The notes: generated by a model not told the origin, from the sequence alone. A stretch of 64,000 nucleotides of DNA from Paenibacillus sp. JNUCC-31 (GCF_014844075.1 NZ_CP062165.1:2108001-2172000); one strand, 5' to 3'. Shown: positions 14,905-23,369, counted from the first letter of the stretch. Program-made: numbers and translations.

Positions 14905-15941
14905 CTCTCTACTCGCTTCTTAATGAACTTACCCGTAGGTGAGAATTGATCGTGACTGCGCCGAACATCTTCCGTATCCATCTGAATATATCTTCGCATC
15001 GTACGAATATCAGACCATCCGCCCATCTTCTGTATAGTGAACGGATCAGCACCGTTAATGACCATAGCGCGCGCCCATGTATGCCGATATACGTGCGCGG
15101 TCATCTTCTTCCCTTCAACGCCCGCCTTCTCACCGTGATACTTCAACCTCTTATTAAACTGGTTCGCAGAGATGGGGTCACCGAAGCACGAAAGGAATAA
15201 CCGATCCGTTGTGAAGTGCTGCCTGTTCTCATCTATAAGCTGCAGGATTAACTTCGCCACCGCGGCAGAGAACGGAACCATACGCGGCTTACGATTTTTA
15301 TTGGCCTCACCGGATAATGTGATAAACCGCGTCTGAAAGTCGATGTCGCCAATACGTAGTCCGAGCATTTCAGATACGCGGCAACCGCTATCGAGCATCA
15401 ACATAATGCCTACATAATCCCGGAATCCAACGAAGTCCCTCCGGTTCGGCTGCGCTAAGATGGCATTAATCTCTTCATCCGTTAGACAGTTTGTTAAGTC
15501 CACGTCCTGGCGTAGCAACTTCACTTTGCTTATCGGATTAAGTTCAATTAACTCGTCGCGCTCAAGCTGATTGAAGATCGCCTTTAACGTTCGTATACGG
15601 ATATTAACGGTCGTGTCCGATAAACCTACGCGCTGACCCTCCGCAGATATGTGCTTATGTCCTTCATAACGAACGCGATCGTACTTCATATACGAAATGT
15701 GGTCACGAATAATACCGATGTCGATATGCTCAATGAGCGTGATATTTGGATGGAACTCGCGCAGCCAGGTAACGAAATAACCGTAATGCTTTGCGTAATC
15801 CGTGAGCGTCCTTTCGCGTAGTCCCTCCACCTTCTTCGCGCTGATTACGAAATCAAGCGCCTGTTCTAATGTAAGTTCCGGGTATAGACGTACATCACGC
15901 GCGCCAACTGGAGCACGCCGTTCTCGTTTCTTTAACGCCAT
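14901..15941 (-). CDS. Tyrosine recombinase/integrase (first of a tandem pair)
   Basis: A 346-residue phage-integrase-family protein with an N-terminal core-binding domain (residues about 20-130) and a full catalytic domain: Arg in DSGCRVSEMLGL, Lys in NKNRKPRMVPF, HVYRHTWAR, the GGWSDIRTMRRY segment with the Tyr nucleophile. It starts at ATG 15941 with GGAGGTCTTTTTGTT upstream. The basic N-terminus (MALKKRERRAPVGARDVRLY) could bind arm sites. Position next to iscA and the repeat-bearing gap at 15942-16160 makes it the likely integrase; why two are encoded is not clear. Confidence 0.9.
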   Translation of the reverse strand: MALKKRERRAPVGARDVRLYPELTLEQALDFVISAKKVEGLRERTLTDYAKHYGYFVTWLREFHPNITLIEHIDIGIIRDHISYMKYDRVRYEGHKHISAEGQRVGLSDTTVNIRIRTLKAIFNQLERDELIELNPISKVKLLRQDVDLTNCLTDEEINAILAQPNRRDFVGFRDYVGIMLMLDSGCRVSEMLGLRIGDIDFQTRFITLSGEANKNRKPRMVPFSAAVAKLILQLIDENRQHFTTDRLFLSCFGDPISANQFNKRLKYHGEKAGVEGKKMTAHVYRHTWARAMVINGADPFTIQKMGGWSDIRTMRRYIQMDTEDVRRSHDQFSPTGKFIKKRVER

Positions 15942-16160
15942 AACAAAAAGACCTCCACAACGTAGTTAGTACGAGACTAATACGCCACAGAGGCCGTGAT
16001 CCACAACCCTGAAAAGGCATTTCAAGGGTTGATAACGTTCATCGTCCGGGGTTGTTAACCTACCGAAATACCTGCGCAATCCGCAATCCCCACCGTTTAG
16101 GCTACCGTTACAGGCTTGCGCCCGTCATCCGTTACCGAATGCGCTCAATCCCGCGTCAGA
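15942..16160. other. Prophage right-end region with repeats; probable attachment-site vicinity
   Basis: A gap without genes between the integrase start and the 3' end of iscA. It holds an inverted repeat AACCCTGAAA (near 16003) / TTTCAAGGGTT (near 16020), and two adjacent imperfect direct repeats ACCGTTTAGGCT (16092-16103) and ACCGTTACAGGCT (16104-16116), with a further CCGTTACCG at 16129. Such repeats beside an integrase commonly bind the recombinase arm domain. The crossover core is expected here or in the last codons of iscA; it cannot be fixed without the other end. Confidence 0.5.
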
Positions 16161-16517
16161 TTAACAATCCTTATCCGGTACGCCCGCTTCTTCCTTCGTA
16201 CGGAAGGATGAGCCGCAGCCGCATGTTGCCACTGCATTCGGGTTGTGAATGGTGAAACCGCCGGACATGCCGGATTCTTCAAAATCAATTTCGAGGCCAT
16301 TCAGATATTTCAGGTTTTCCTTCTCCACAACTACCTTCATATCCTGAATATCCATATAGAGGTCATCATCGGATTCTTTATCGTCAAAGCCCATGGCGTA
16401 CGAAAAGCCGGTACAACCGCCCGGTGCTACGCCAAGACGCAAGAACATACCAGGTGTCTCTTGCTGTGCAAGCATTTCTTTCAATCTGTCAGCAGCTGTT
16501 TCGCTGATGTTAATCAT
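16161..16517 (-). CDS. erpA: IscA/HesB-family iron-sulfur cluster carrier
   Basis: A 118-residue A-type carrier that binds and hands on Fe-S clusters. The three conserved Cys are visible: GGCTGFSY near residue 35 and CGCGSSF near residue 99. The protein starts MINISETAADRLKEMLAQQE at ATG 16517 behind AAGGAGAGTGACCTGGC. Length is normal for the family (B. subtilis YutM). The prophage abuts its 3' end, and the last residues (GVPDKDC) may be supplied by the attachment site. The leader carries the 167-bp inverted-repeat element described separately. Symbol erpA or yutM is by family only. Confidence 0.85.
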   Translation of the reverse strand: MINISETAADRLKEMLAQQETPGMFLRLGVAPGGCTGFSYAMGFDDKESDDDLYMDIQDMKVVVEKENLKYLNGLEIDFEESGMSGGFTIHNPNAVATCGCGSSFRTKEEAGVPDKDC

Positions 16518-16550
16518 GCCAGGTCACTCTCCTTTTTCATATAAAATCAT

Positions 16551-16717
16551 GTTCAAAAAGGGCGCTTTTCAGTACCAAGAAGATGGGATGAAGATAGAAA
16601 TGGAGTAGCGGAGCGTAGGCAAAACTACGTGAGCAACGGACATTTCGGCTGAATCCCATATTCGACGCTGAGATGCCCCTAGGCATCCTTCGTAATCAAA
16701 AGCGTACTTTTTTGAAC
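16551..16717. repeat. 167-bp element with terminal inverted repeats (MITE-like or structured leader)
   Basis: The ends GTTCAAAAAGGGCGCTTTT (16551-16569) and, inverted, GTTCAAAAAAGTACGCTTTT (16717-16698) pair almost fully. Inside are ATGGGAT/ATCCCAT (16585-16591, 16652-16658), a hairpin CGTAG/CTACG (16614-16618, 16624-16628) and GATGCC-CCTA-GGCATC (16672-16687). It has no coding capacity. It resembles short interspersed palindromic elements I associate with Paenibacillus genomes, though this could not be checked. It sits between the iscA promoter and start codon, so it would be transcribed as leader RNA. Confidence 0.75.
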
Positions 16718-16741
16718 AACCTTTCGTTAACTCTTCTTTAA

Positions 16742-16770
16742 ATTATACTCCACCCCGTCAAGGGCCTCAA
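16742..16770 (-). promoter_or_regulatory. Probable sigma-A promoter of iscA
   Basis: Minus-strand TTGAGG (16765-16770), 17 bp and TATAAT (16742-16747). The predicted start near 16735 gives a leader of about 215 nt, nearly all of it the inverted-repeat element. Confidence 0.65.
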
Positions 16771-17147
16771 GTCATGTTTGCCTGTTTCCGCGTTCCCCCT
16801 GAACTCCTTTTTCTTCCCAGTGTATTGAACCCCCGGGACACGAGGTTTATAATGAGTAGGTGATCGCCTTGAAATGTCGATATTTTGTCATGACTTATTC
16901 AGGTGATGGTCATATATGGAGTTGTAATTTTTTTCACATTTCGAGACTGCATGCAGTCCCCAATGCATATAGAGTCGTAAGACTCATTTTAATGAAAAAA
17001 TTAGTTTTACGTACGCAGCACACGCTGCACCGGGTAATGAAGAGTTAGTTCATATGAGAGGCGGCTGATGTCCGCATCTTTTCTATGTGGTTCTGTAGCA
17101 AGTCCTACACGCCAACTCGAATCCGGTAAAGAACAGGAGGATACAAC
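16771..17147. other. Intergenic leader upstream of mqnE
   Basis: No gene is seen. An imperfect stem around 17051-17095 (CATATGAGA, GCGG/CCGC, TTTTCTATG) could be leader structure. The mqnE ribosome site ACAGGAGGATACAAC ends this stretch. No known riboswitch class was recognised. Confidence 0.35.
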
Positions 17148-18254
17148 ATGTCTACATTGGTAACACCGTTCACAGACAAAAGAATGGCTGAAATCGTGGA
17201 GAAAGTGCAGAACGGCGTAAGGCTGAGCGTTGAAGACGGCGTTTATCTGTATGAAACAGATGATCTGCTGACTTTGGGCCAACTGGCTAATGAGGTCAAC
17301 CTGCGGAAGAATGGCAAGAAAGTGTATTTTATTGAAAACATGAGCCTGTATTTTACCAACGTATGCGAAGCACACTGTGCTTTCTGTAATTTCCGCAAAG
17401 ACCAGGGCGAAGATGGTTCTTACACGTTGTCCGGTCAGGAAATGATTGATTACGTAGAACAGCATATTCACCCAGGTGTACGTGAGTTCCATATTGTAGG
17501 CGGACATAATAACCATGTTCCTTTTCAATATTATGTCGATTCCTTGCGTGCTTTAAACGAGAAATATCCTGACGTTACGCTGAAGGCATACACGGCAGCC
17601 GAGATTGATTTCTTCACCCGGATCAGCGGACTGAGCATCAAGGAAGTATTACAGGAACTTCAAAAAGCAGGTCTGAAATCACTGACTGGCGGCGGCGCCG
17701 AGATCTTGTCCGATGAATACCGCAAAAAAATGCGTGTAGACAAAGCGAACGTTGATCGCTATCTGGAAGTGCACCGTACTGCTCATCATCTGGGCATGCG
17801 TACGCATACCACCATGCTTTATGGATCCATTGAATCCTATGAAGACCGCGTAAATCATATGGTACAGATTCGTGAGCTGCAGGATGAAACCAACGGTTTC
17901 ATGGTCTTTATCCCGCTTTCCATGCAGCCAAAAAGCAAAAACGCCAGCATCATGCGTCGTAACTCAGCGTACGAGGATCTCAAAACGATTGCAATCAGCC
18001 GCCTGATGCTGGACAACATCGATCATATCAAAGCCTACTTCATCAACATCGGTCCACAGCTGACTCAGGTCGCCCTTGGATTCGGTGCCTCGGATGCACA
18101 CGGCACGATCGTTCGCGAACGAATCAGTCATGCAGCAGGCGCACTTACGCCTGAAGGACTCACACGCAAAGAGCTCATATGGCTAATTAAGGGTGCTGGG
18201 CGCATTCCTGTGGAACGCGATACGTTCTACAATGAAATTCAAGTGTACGAATAG
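17148..18254 (+). CDS. mqnE: Aminodeoxyfutalosine synthase (menaquinone biosynthesis)
   Basis: A 368-residue radical-SAM enzyme. It joins 3-[(1-carboxyvinyl)oxy]benzoate with a SAM-derived 5'-deoxyadenosyl radical to form aminofutalosine in the futalosine pathway to menaquinone. The Cx3CxxC cluster motif is CEAHCAFC (residues about 72-79). Other family features are EFHIVGGHNNHVPFQYY, LTGGGAEILSD and SMQPKSKNASIMRR. ATG 17148 has an excellent site (AGGAGGATACAAC). Length fits MqnE (rather than MqnC). It stands alone; the other mqn genes are not in the window. Confidence 0.92.
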   Translation: MSTLVTPFTDKRMAEIVEKVQNGVRLSVEDGVYLYETDDLLTLGQLANEVNLRKNGKKVYFIENMSLYFTNVCEAHCAFCNFRKDQGEDGSYTLSGQEMIDYVEQHIHPGVREFHIVGGHNNHVPFQYYVDSLRALNEKYPDVTLKAYTAAEIDFFTRISGLSIKEVLQELQKAGLKSLTGGGAEILSDEYRKKMRVDKANVDRYLEVHRTAHHLGMRTHTTMLYGSIESYEDRVNHMVQIRELQDETNGFMVFIPLSMQPKSKNASIMRRNSAYEDLKTIAISRLMLDNIDHIKAYFINIGPQLTQVALGFGASDAHGTIVRERISHAAGALTPEGLTRKELIWLIKGAGRIPVERDTFYNEIQVYE

Positions 18255-18384
18255 CTATTGCACAAGCATCATTCCCATAAGCGACTTTCATTCTACTCGG
18301 GAGCGTTTGGCGTGGAATGGTGCATACTACTGAAATATATCTGTAATTTTAAATGCCAATTTTCAATCCATTCAAATCTACATT

Positions 18385-18420
18385 AAAAAAGGAGCAGCTA
18401 TGTTATTGCATAGCTGCTCC
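18385..18420 (-). terminator. Perfect minus-strand terminator upstream of yutJ
   Basis: GGAGCAGCTATG (18391-18402) and CATAGCTGCTCC (18409-18420) form a 12-bp stem with a 6-base loop. On the minus strand it is followed by six T (18390-18385). On the plus strand there is no T tail. The nearest minus-strand gene upstream is yuzB, more than 1.1 kb away, across the whole of yutJ. Confidence 0.8.
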
Positions 18421-18471
18421 ACAGGTTACAGCCCCGTTCACGCGGGACTGATGCAGAAAGGAAGCCGAGTC

Positions 18472-19533
18472 ATGAAAAATTTTGTCATTCTAGGAGGCGG
18501 CTACGGTGGCCTCACAATTATCAAAGAACTTTTGGAAGGCAAGATCCCGTCGGATACACAAATCGTGTTGGTTGACCGCAGTCCCTTCCAAGGATTGAAA
18601 ACTGAATATTACGCACTCGCAGCAGGGACCGTGTCCGATTATGACCTGCGTATCCAATTTCCCGTCAGTGACAAAGTCACTTATCGTTACGGAGAAGTCA
18701 CTTCGATCGACCTGGAACAGCGCCAGATTGAATTTGAAGGCCAGGACCCGCTGGAATATGACAAGCTCGTGATTGGACTTGGGTGTACAGACCGATTCCA
18801 CAATACACCCGGCGCTGAGGAATATAGCTGTACGATTCAAAGCTTCAGCAAAACACGGGAAACCTACCTTCGTCTTAACGAAGTCAAAGCCTATGGTAAT
18901 GTGCATATCGTCGGCGGTGGATTGAGCGGCGTCGAGATCGCTGCCGAGCTTCGTGAGAGCAGACCGGATCTGAACATCAGCATCCTGGACCGTGGTGAAC
19001 GCGTGTTATCCGCATTTCCACAACGTTTATCCGCTTATGTTCATGAATGGTTCGGCGAACATCAGGTCGAGACACGCGGACATATCGCCATTTCCCGACT
19101 TGAACCGAATGCCATTTTCAACCGGGATGAAGAAATTCTAACGGATGCGGTGGTCTGGACTGCCGGAATTCAGCCCGTAAAAGTCGTACAGGATCTCGAT
19201 GTAACCAAGGACCCGCAAGGCCGTGTCGTCCTGAACGAATATTATCAAATTCCCGAATATACCGATGTGTATGTGGTAGGTGACTGCGCCAGCGTGCCGT
19301 ATGCACCAAGCGGTCAGGCTGCCGAAGTACAGGGTGAACAAATCGCCCATATTCAGCATGCCCTCTGGAAAGGGGAAAAGCCCAATCCGCAGCCGCTTAA
19401 GCTTCGTGGCACACTCGGTGCACTTGGCAAGAAGGCTGGATTTGGGCTGATGGGCAAAACGTCCATGATGGGACGTGTGCCACGTATTTTAAAAAGCGGC
19501 GTGCTCTGGATGTCCAAGCGTCATCTCGGTTAA
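18472..19533 (+). CDS. yutJ: NADH dehydrogenase-like FAD oxidoreductase, YutJ type
   Basis: The start at ATG 18472 (MKNFVILGGGYGGLTIIKEL) follows GAAAGGAAGCCGAGTC; the frame upstream to 18400 runs through a hairpin. The 353-residue flavoprotein has an N-terminal FAD-binding GGGYGG, a second nucleotide-binding VGGGLSGVE near residue 146, WTAGIQP and VVGDCASVPYAP, as in type II NADH dehydrogenase relatives. KTEYYALAAGT and the C-terminus LKSGVLWM match B. subtilis YutJ. A membrane-peripheral role passing electrons to quinone is possible but unproven for YutJ. Its stop overlaps the yuzB stop by 4 bp. Confidence 0.88.
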   Translation: MKNFVILGGGYGGLTIIKELLEGKIPSDTQIVLVDRSPFQGLKTEYYALAAGTVSDYDLRIQFPVSDKVTYRYGEVTSIDLEQRQIEFEGQDPLEYDKLVIGLGCTDRFHNTPGAEEYSCTIQSFSKTRETYLRLNEVKAYGNVHIVGGGLSGVEIAAELRESRPDLNISILDRGERVLSAFPQRLSAYVHEWFGEHQVETRGHIAISRLEPNAIFNRDEEILTDAVVWTAGIQPVKVVQDLDVTKDPQGRVVLNEYYQIPEYTDVYVVGDCASVPYAPSGQAAEVQGEQIAHIQHALWKGEKPNPQPLKLRGTLGALGKKAGFGLMGKTSMMGRVPRILKSGVLWMSKRHLG

Positions 19534-19784
19534 TCGAGATCCAGCTCATCCCACGCATCGGCTTCGGCAATTTTGGCCAAGATGGCGTTATATAAATCCT
19601 CCACTTTGTCGGTAATGACAAGCTCGCCATTCACCAATGCAAATGGAGTCATGTAACATTGGCCGCAATTGCTGAGGCAGCCGTATTCTATCACATCATA
19701 GTCTGGATTTTCTTCCAGTTGATCCATGACTTCATCTGTACCAAAATGCATATTATTGGCACAAAATTCAATAATCGGTCTCAT
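19530..19784 (-). CDS. yuzB: YuzB/DUF1450 family protein
   Basis: An 84-residue protein with the family start MRPIIEFCANNMHFGTDEVM and a central YGCLSNCGQCYMTPFALVNG, whose Cys residues might bind metal or a cluster. Function is unknown in B. subtilis. It is convergent with yutJ and overlaps it by 4 bp with no terminator between; the nearest minus-strand terminator is at 18385. It is divergent from yutI, and both neighbours are tied to redox or Fe-S biology. Confidence 0.85.
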   Translation of the reverse strand: MRPIIEFCANNMHFGTDEVMDQLEENPDYDVIEYGCLSNCGQCYMTPFALVNGELVITDKVEDLYNAILAKIAEADAWDELDLD

Positions 19785-19864
19785 GTAGGTTCACCTGCTT
19801 TGTTTGACCATTTTAATTTATGGCCATTTGTAATATAATATAGTAAGGAAAGGAGTTGAAAAAA

Positions 19865-20110
19865 ATGAGCGAAAACGCACAAAGCACCATGTACGATGAG
19901 GTATCTGATGTGCTTGACAAACTTCGTCCGTTCCTGCAGCGCGATGGCGGTGACGTGGAACTGGTCGACGTGGAGGACGGCATCATTAAGCTGAAACTGG
20001 TCGGTGCCTGCGGCAGCTGCCCAAGCTCCACCATTACCTTAAAAGCCGGGATTGAACGCGCCCTTCTTGAAGAAGTTGAAGGTGTCGAAGAAGTCGTACA
20101 AGTATTCTAA
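19865..20110 (+). CDS. yutI: NifU-like iron-sulfur scaffold (YutI)
   Basis: The start at ATG 19865 lies 9 bp after AGGAG; an in-frame TTG at 19856 overlaps that site and is less likely. The 81-residue product is a stand-alone NifU C-terminal domain with the cluster-binding CxxC in [19 protein letters not shown]. It hands Fe-S clusters to apo-proteins and matches the B. subtilis YutI type. The gene ends in a strong terminator at 20135. Confidence 0.88.
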   Translation: MSENAQSTMYDEVSDVLDKLRPFLQRDGGDVELVDVEDGIIKLKLVGACGSCPSSTITLKAGIERALLEEVEGVEEVVQVF

Positions 20111-20134
20111 TCAATCCTTCACGAAATAAACCTC

Positions 20135-20175
20135 AAGAGCCTTTCGCTTCCCATGAAGCGGAGGGCTCTTTTTTT
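20135..20175 (+). terminator. Rho-independent terminator of yutI
   Basis: AAGAGCC/GGCTCTT with inner stem CGCTTC-CCAT-GAAGCG, followed by TTTTTTT. Confidence 0.9.
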
Positions 20176-20239
20176 GTGCAATTGAAGGCAGTCCCTTTTT
20201 TCATCGAACCTGATTATGCCTTATCCTTGCATTTCACGC

Positions 20240-21037
20240 CTAAGTCCGCACTTCGCCATCCTCACGCTGTATATTGGGACGAATCGGATCAAGTCCTCCA
20301 GATACATCCATAATATTGCCTGTTATAAAATCGGAATGATCCAGGCACAGATAGGTGATCACTCGCGCAATATCTTCACCGCTTCCAGGACGCCCTCTCG
20401 GCGTTTCCCCGTCGGCTATGCCAGCCATCTCATCAATTGTTTTCTCTTTGTTGGCACCGCGGATATCCCCCGGACATACCATATTAACTGTGATGCCGTA
20501 AGGAGCTTCCTCCACTGCAAGTGTCTTTGTAAATGAAACCAGACCTACCTTCGCAGCTGCGTAAACCGCCCGATGGGGCCATGACCTCGCTTCTCCTGCA
20601 TGACTGAAGCCAAAATGTATAATTCGTCCCCACTGCTTACGTCGCATCTCTGGCAATACACGCTGGTCCAACAGCATCGGTCCAAGCAGGTTTCCTTGCA
20701 CAAGCATCTGAACCTCATCTTCCGAATACTCGGCAAACCGTCGACGTTCGCGGACAAATGGACCCGCGTTGTTCACCAGAATATCAATGCTGCCCAATCT
20801 CTCTTCAACCTGAGCAACCAGCATGGTGATCTCTTCTGTCTTGGAAATATCGGCCTGGACGGCAATACAGCGCACACCCTTGGCTATGATCTGAGCCTTT
20901 AATGCCTCAGCTTCCGTACGGCTATGTACGTAATTCAGGGCAATATGGCACCCTTGATCTGCAAGACTGAGGGCCGTCATTTTACCAAGACCTTTGGCAC
21001 TTCCCGTTATGAGGGCAATCTTTCCCTTCACGTTCAT
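20240..21037 (-). CDS. SDR-family oxidoreductase (FabG-like)
   Basis: A 265-residue short-chain dehydrogenase. The homology start is ATG 21037 (MNVKGKIALITGSAKGLGKM), although the GAGGGGG before it is close to the start; upstream in-frame ATGs exist at 21064, 21085. Visible are the cofactor motif TGSAKGLG, the NNAG motif, and catalytic YAAAK with Ser in HFGFSHAG. NADP(H) preference is suggested by the basic/polar residues after the second strand (NYVHSR). The substrate is not predictable. It is monocistronic and faces the DUF2167 gene. Confidence 0.85.
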   Translation of the reverse strand: MNVKGKIALITGSAKGLGKMTALSLADQGCHIALNYVHSRTEAEALKAQIIAKGVRCIAVQADISKTEEITMLVAQVEERLGSIDILVNNAGPFVRERRRFAEYSEDEVQMLVQGNLLGPMLLDQRVLPEMRRKQWGRIIHFGFSHAGEARSWPHRAVYAAAKVGLVSFTKTLAVEEAPYGITVNMVCPGDIRGANKEKTIDEMAGIADGETPRGRPGSGEDIARVITYLCLDHSDFITGNIMDVSGGLDPIRPNIQREDGEVRT

Positions 21038-21359
21038 CCCCCTCTTCAAAGAGCAGTCACTCATCCAGTATAAAAGATTTATCATCCCCCCACAACTCGC
21101 GTTTCCCACCAATCTGTACCATTTGCAAAAAAGTGTAAATTAAGGACTAAATACTTATCTTTTGATGGACTAAATTATATCAACTTAGGTCTTTTGGAGG
21201 AAAATCAACCCTTTATCTCCATATATCTCTTGCCTGTTCTAAATGGCTATGATAATGTCGTTAGGTCCTTGTTTTTTAAACAAAAAGTTCCAAATACATA
21301 AATAAATTCATTATAGAATTGAACAGCACTTTTTCAGACTACACCGAAAGGAATTCGCT

Positions 21360-22349
21360 ATGAAAAACAAAAACAAACGATGTTTTCTTGCACTTCTATT
21401 GGTAAGTTTGTTAACACTTTCTTTTGCAGTACAGGTATTCGCATCAAGTGAGACCGACAAAGCACCCGATGAATATGACTGGATTGACGGACCAGCATCC
21501 GTTTCCCTGGATAATAAGGCCACTTTGGAAATACAGGAAAATAACTACTTTCTAGATAAAGCTAATACACAACGATCCATGTTAAACATGGGGTCAAAAC
21601 CTAACGGGAATGAGATTGGAAGTCTATACAGTGATAGCCAATTCGGTTCCTTGTATGTAGTGTTTGAGTATGTTAAAACAGGTCATATTGATGATAGGGA
21701 GCAGAATCTGGATGCCAATGAACTGTTAAGCAGTTATATCCGGGGCACGGAAGAAGAAAATAGAAATGCTGCCCCTGAAGATAAAATGTACGTAACAGGG
21801 TGGGAAATTGAACCGACATATGACAGTAGCAATCATCGTTTAATTTATTCTCTTGGTTTCAAGGATGCTTACCAGCAATCCATGGTCAATTACAACGTAA
21901 AGCTCCTGACACGTGAAGGATACATCACAGCCATTCTTGTCACAGAAACAGCCAACTTTCAGCAGAGTCGCCTTGCATTCGAAGAGATGGTTCTTAACAG
22001 GCTCAGCATAAATACAGGTTACACTTACGAAGATTATGATGCTTCCACTGACAAAACATCGACCGTCGGACTCAAAAGCCTTTTGGTTGGCGGAATTGGT
22101 TATACGGCGGGCCAAAAATTCAGCATACTGATTCTGCTAAAAAAAGGGTGGCCTTTTATCGTTATCGTATTTCTTGCCCTATTGGGCTGGAACAAATACA
22201 AAATGAAAACGTCGAACAAAGACGAAGCCATGCTATCCCCCACGGAGAAGGCCTATCTGCAAGATGCGGATGAACAGCAGTATGCTGAACAAAACGAATT
22301 ATCTTATTATCGCAAATCTGGACAGCAATCCGAAACGAAACGAACATAA
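21360..22349 (+). CDS. DUF2167 membrane protein
   Basis: A 329-residue exported protein. A signal peptide covers residues about 1-29 (FLALLLVSLLTLSFAVQVFA). The extracytoplasmic part begins with the family signature WIDGPASVSLDNKATLEI and includes VTGWEIEPTYDSSNHRLIYS. A membrane segment near residues 262-280 (WPFIVIVFLALLGWNKYK) anchors it, leaving a short charged cytoplasmic tail. No enzymatic role is known for the family. The gene has an ATG at 21360 behind CGAAAGGAATTCGCT. Confidence 0.8.
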   Translation: MKNKNKRCFLALLLVSLLTLSFAVQVFASSETDKAPDEYDWIDGPASVSLDNKATLEIQENNYFLDKANTQRSMLNMGSKPNGNEIGSLYSDSQFGSLYVVFEYVKTGHIDDREQNLDANELLSSYIRGTEEENRNAAPEDKMYVTGWEIEPTYDSSNHRLIYSLGFKDAYQQSMVNYNVKLLTREGYITAILVTETANFQQSRLAFEEMVLNRLSINTGYTYEDYDASTDKTSTVGLKSLLVGGIGYTAGQKFSILILLKKGWPFIVIVFLALLGWNKYKMKTSNKDEAMLSPTEKAYLQDADEQQYAEQNELSYYRKSGQQSETKRT

Positions 22350-22360
22350 CCAAAGACAGT

Positions 22361-22402
22361 AAAAAGGCCATGCATCTCTTGTTCAGAGATATACGGCCTT
22401 TT
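22361..22402. terminator. Bidirectional terminator between DUF2167 gene and metQ
   Basis: AAAAAGGCC (22361-22369) pairs with GGCCTTTT (22395-22402), with inner stem ATCTCT/AGAGAT. A- and T-runs on both sides allow use in both directions. Confidence 0.85.
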
Positions 22403-22444
22403 CTGTGTGTATATTTTGGCATGCTTTCAGCTTATTCGTTCAGC

Positions 22445-23281
22445 TTAAAATGCAGGTTCTACAGCACCTTGATAACGTTCTTTGATGAACGTTTTAACTT
22501 CTTCAGAATGCAGAGCTGCAGCCAGTTTCTTGATCGCATCTGCATCTTTGTTATCTTCACGGGATACAAGGATGTTTGCATAAGGGTTACCTTGCAGATC
22601 CTCAATCAGCAGCGCATCCTTCTCTGGGTTCAGATTGGCTTCCAGCGCGTAGTTGGCGTTAATGAATACCAGGTCAGCTTCATCCAGTTGGCGAGGCATC
22701 ATGGCTGCATCCAACTCAATAATATTCAGGTTTCTCGGATTGGCTGTGATATCTTGAAGATTGGAAGTGATATTTTTGTCGTCTTTCAGCGTGATAAGTC
22801 CTTCTTTCGCAAGCAGCAACAGTGCACGACCACCGTTCGATGGGTCATTAGGTATGGCTACTTTGGCGCCATCTTTCAGTTCATCCAAAGACTTAATTTT
22901 TTTGGAGTAGCCAGCAAATGGCTCAACATGCACAGGTGTTACAGCAACGAGGTGGAAACCACGTTCTTTGTTCTCTGTATCCAGGTAAGGCTGGTGTTGG
23001 AAAAAGTTTGCATCCAGCTGTTTGTCCTCAAGTTGTTGGTTCGGTTGAACATAATCATTGAACGTCACGATTTGCAAGCGAATGCCTTCTGCTTCGAGCT
23101 CAGGTTTGATGCTTTCCAAAATTTCCGCATGTGGTGTAGGTGATGCTCCCACTTTCAATTCCACGGTGCGCGGTGCGCCTCCGGCATTGTCTGCGCCGCT
23201 GTCGGAATCCTTATTGTTTCCGCAAGCTGCAAGAACCGCAATCAACATAATACTGAGTAGAGCAATAGACCATTTTTTCAT
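22445..23281 (-). CDS. metQ: Methionine-binding lipoprotein of the MetNIQ importer
   Basis: The start at ATG 23281 (MKKWSIALLSIMLIAVLAAC) follows GGAGAAGGGG. The 278-residue NlpA/MetQ-family protein has a lipobox LAAC at residues 17-20, then a Ser/Gly/Asp linker and the mature domain starting VELKVGASPTPHAEILES. EPFAGYS and IPNDPSNGGRALLLL are typical ligand-binding regions. It delivers D/L-methionine to the MetI permease. It is the last gene of the metN-metI-metQ operon, which starts at a SAM-I riboswitch. Confidence 0.93.
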   Translation of the reverse strand: MKKWSIALLSIMLIAVLAACGNNKDSDSGADNAGGAPRTVELKVGASPTPHAEILESIKPELEAEGIRLQIVTFNDYVQPNQQLEDKQLDANFFQHQPYLDTENKERGFHLVAVTPVHVEPFAGYSKKIKSLDELKDGAKVAIPNDPSNGGRALLLLAKEGLITLKDDKNITSNLQDITANPRNLNIIELDAAMMPRQLDEADLVFINANYALEANLNPEKDALLIEDLQGNPYANILVSREDNKDADAIKKLAAALHSEEVKTFIKERYQGAVEPAF

Positions 23282-23369
23282 GTGTAAAACCCCTTCTCCA
23301 ATAAATTTTTTTGCATGTTCCGTTATTTCACAATAAACACGAACATAACGCAACATTGCTGTCTATGTG

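Larger units (their letters stand above)
1..16160. mobile_element. Prophage, integrase-side part (left part outside window)
   Basis: A continuous block of tightly packed, mostly minus-strand genes with phage signatures: two tyrosine recombinases at the right edge, XRE regulators, a winged-helix replisome-organiser-like protein, a tail tape measure protein, a DUF2577 tail protein and a phBC6A51-type HTH protein. Base and codon usage differ from the chromosome to the right (many CG and TACG runs). The right edge falls between the recombinase start at 15941 and the 3' end of iscA at 16161. No large terminase, portal, capsid or lysis gene is seen, so the element either continues to the left of base 1 or is incomplete. 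The exact attachment site is not determined. Confidence 0.9.

Noticed and set aside
19856..19864. TTG start for yutI giving three extra residues
   Set aside because: The codon overlaps the AGGAG ribosome site; ATG 19865 has proper spacing.
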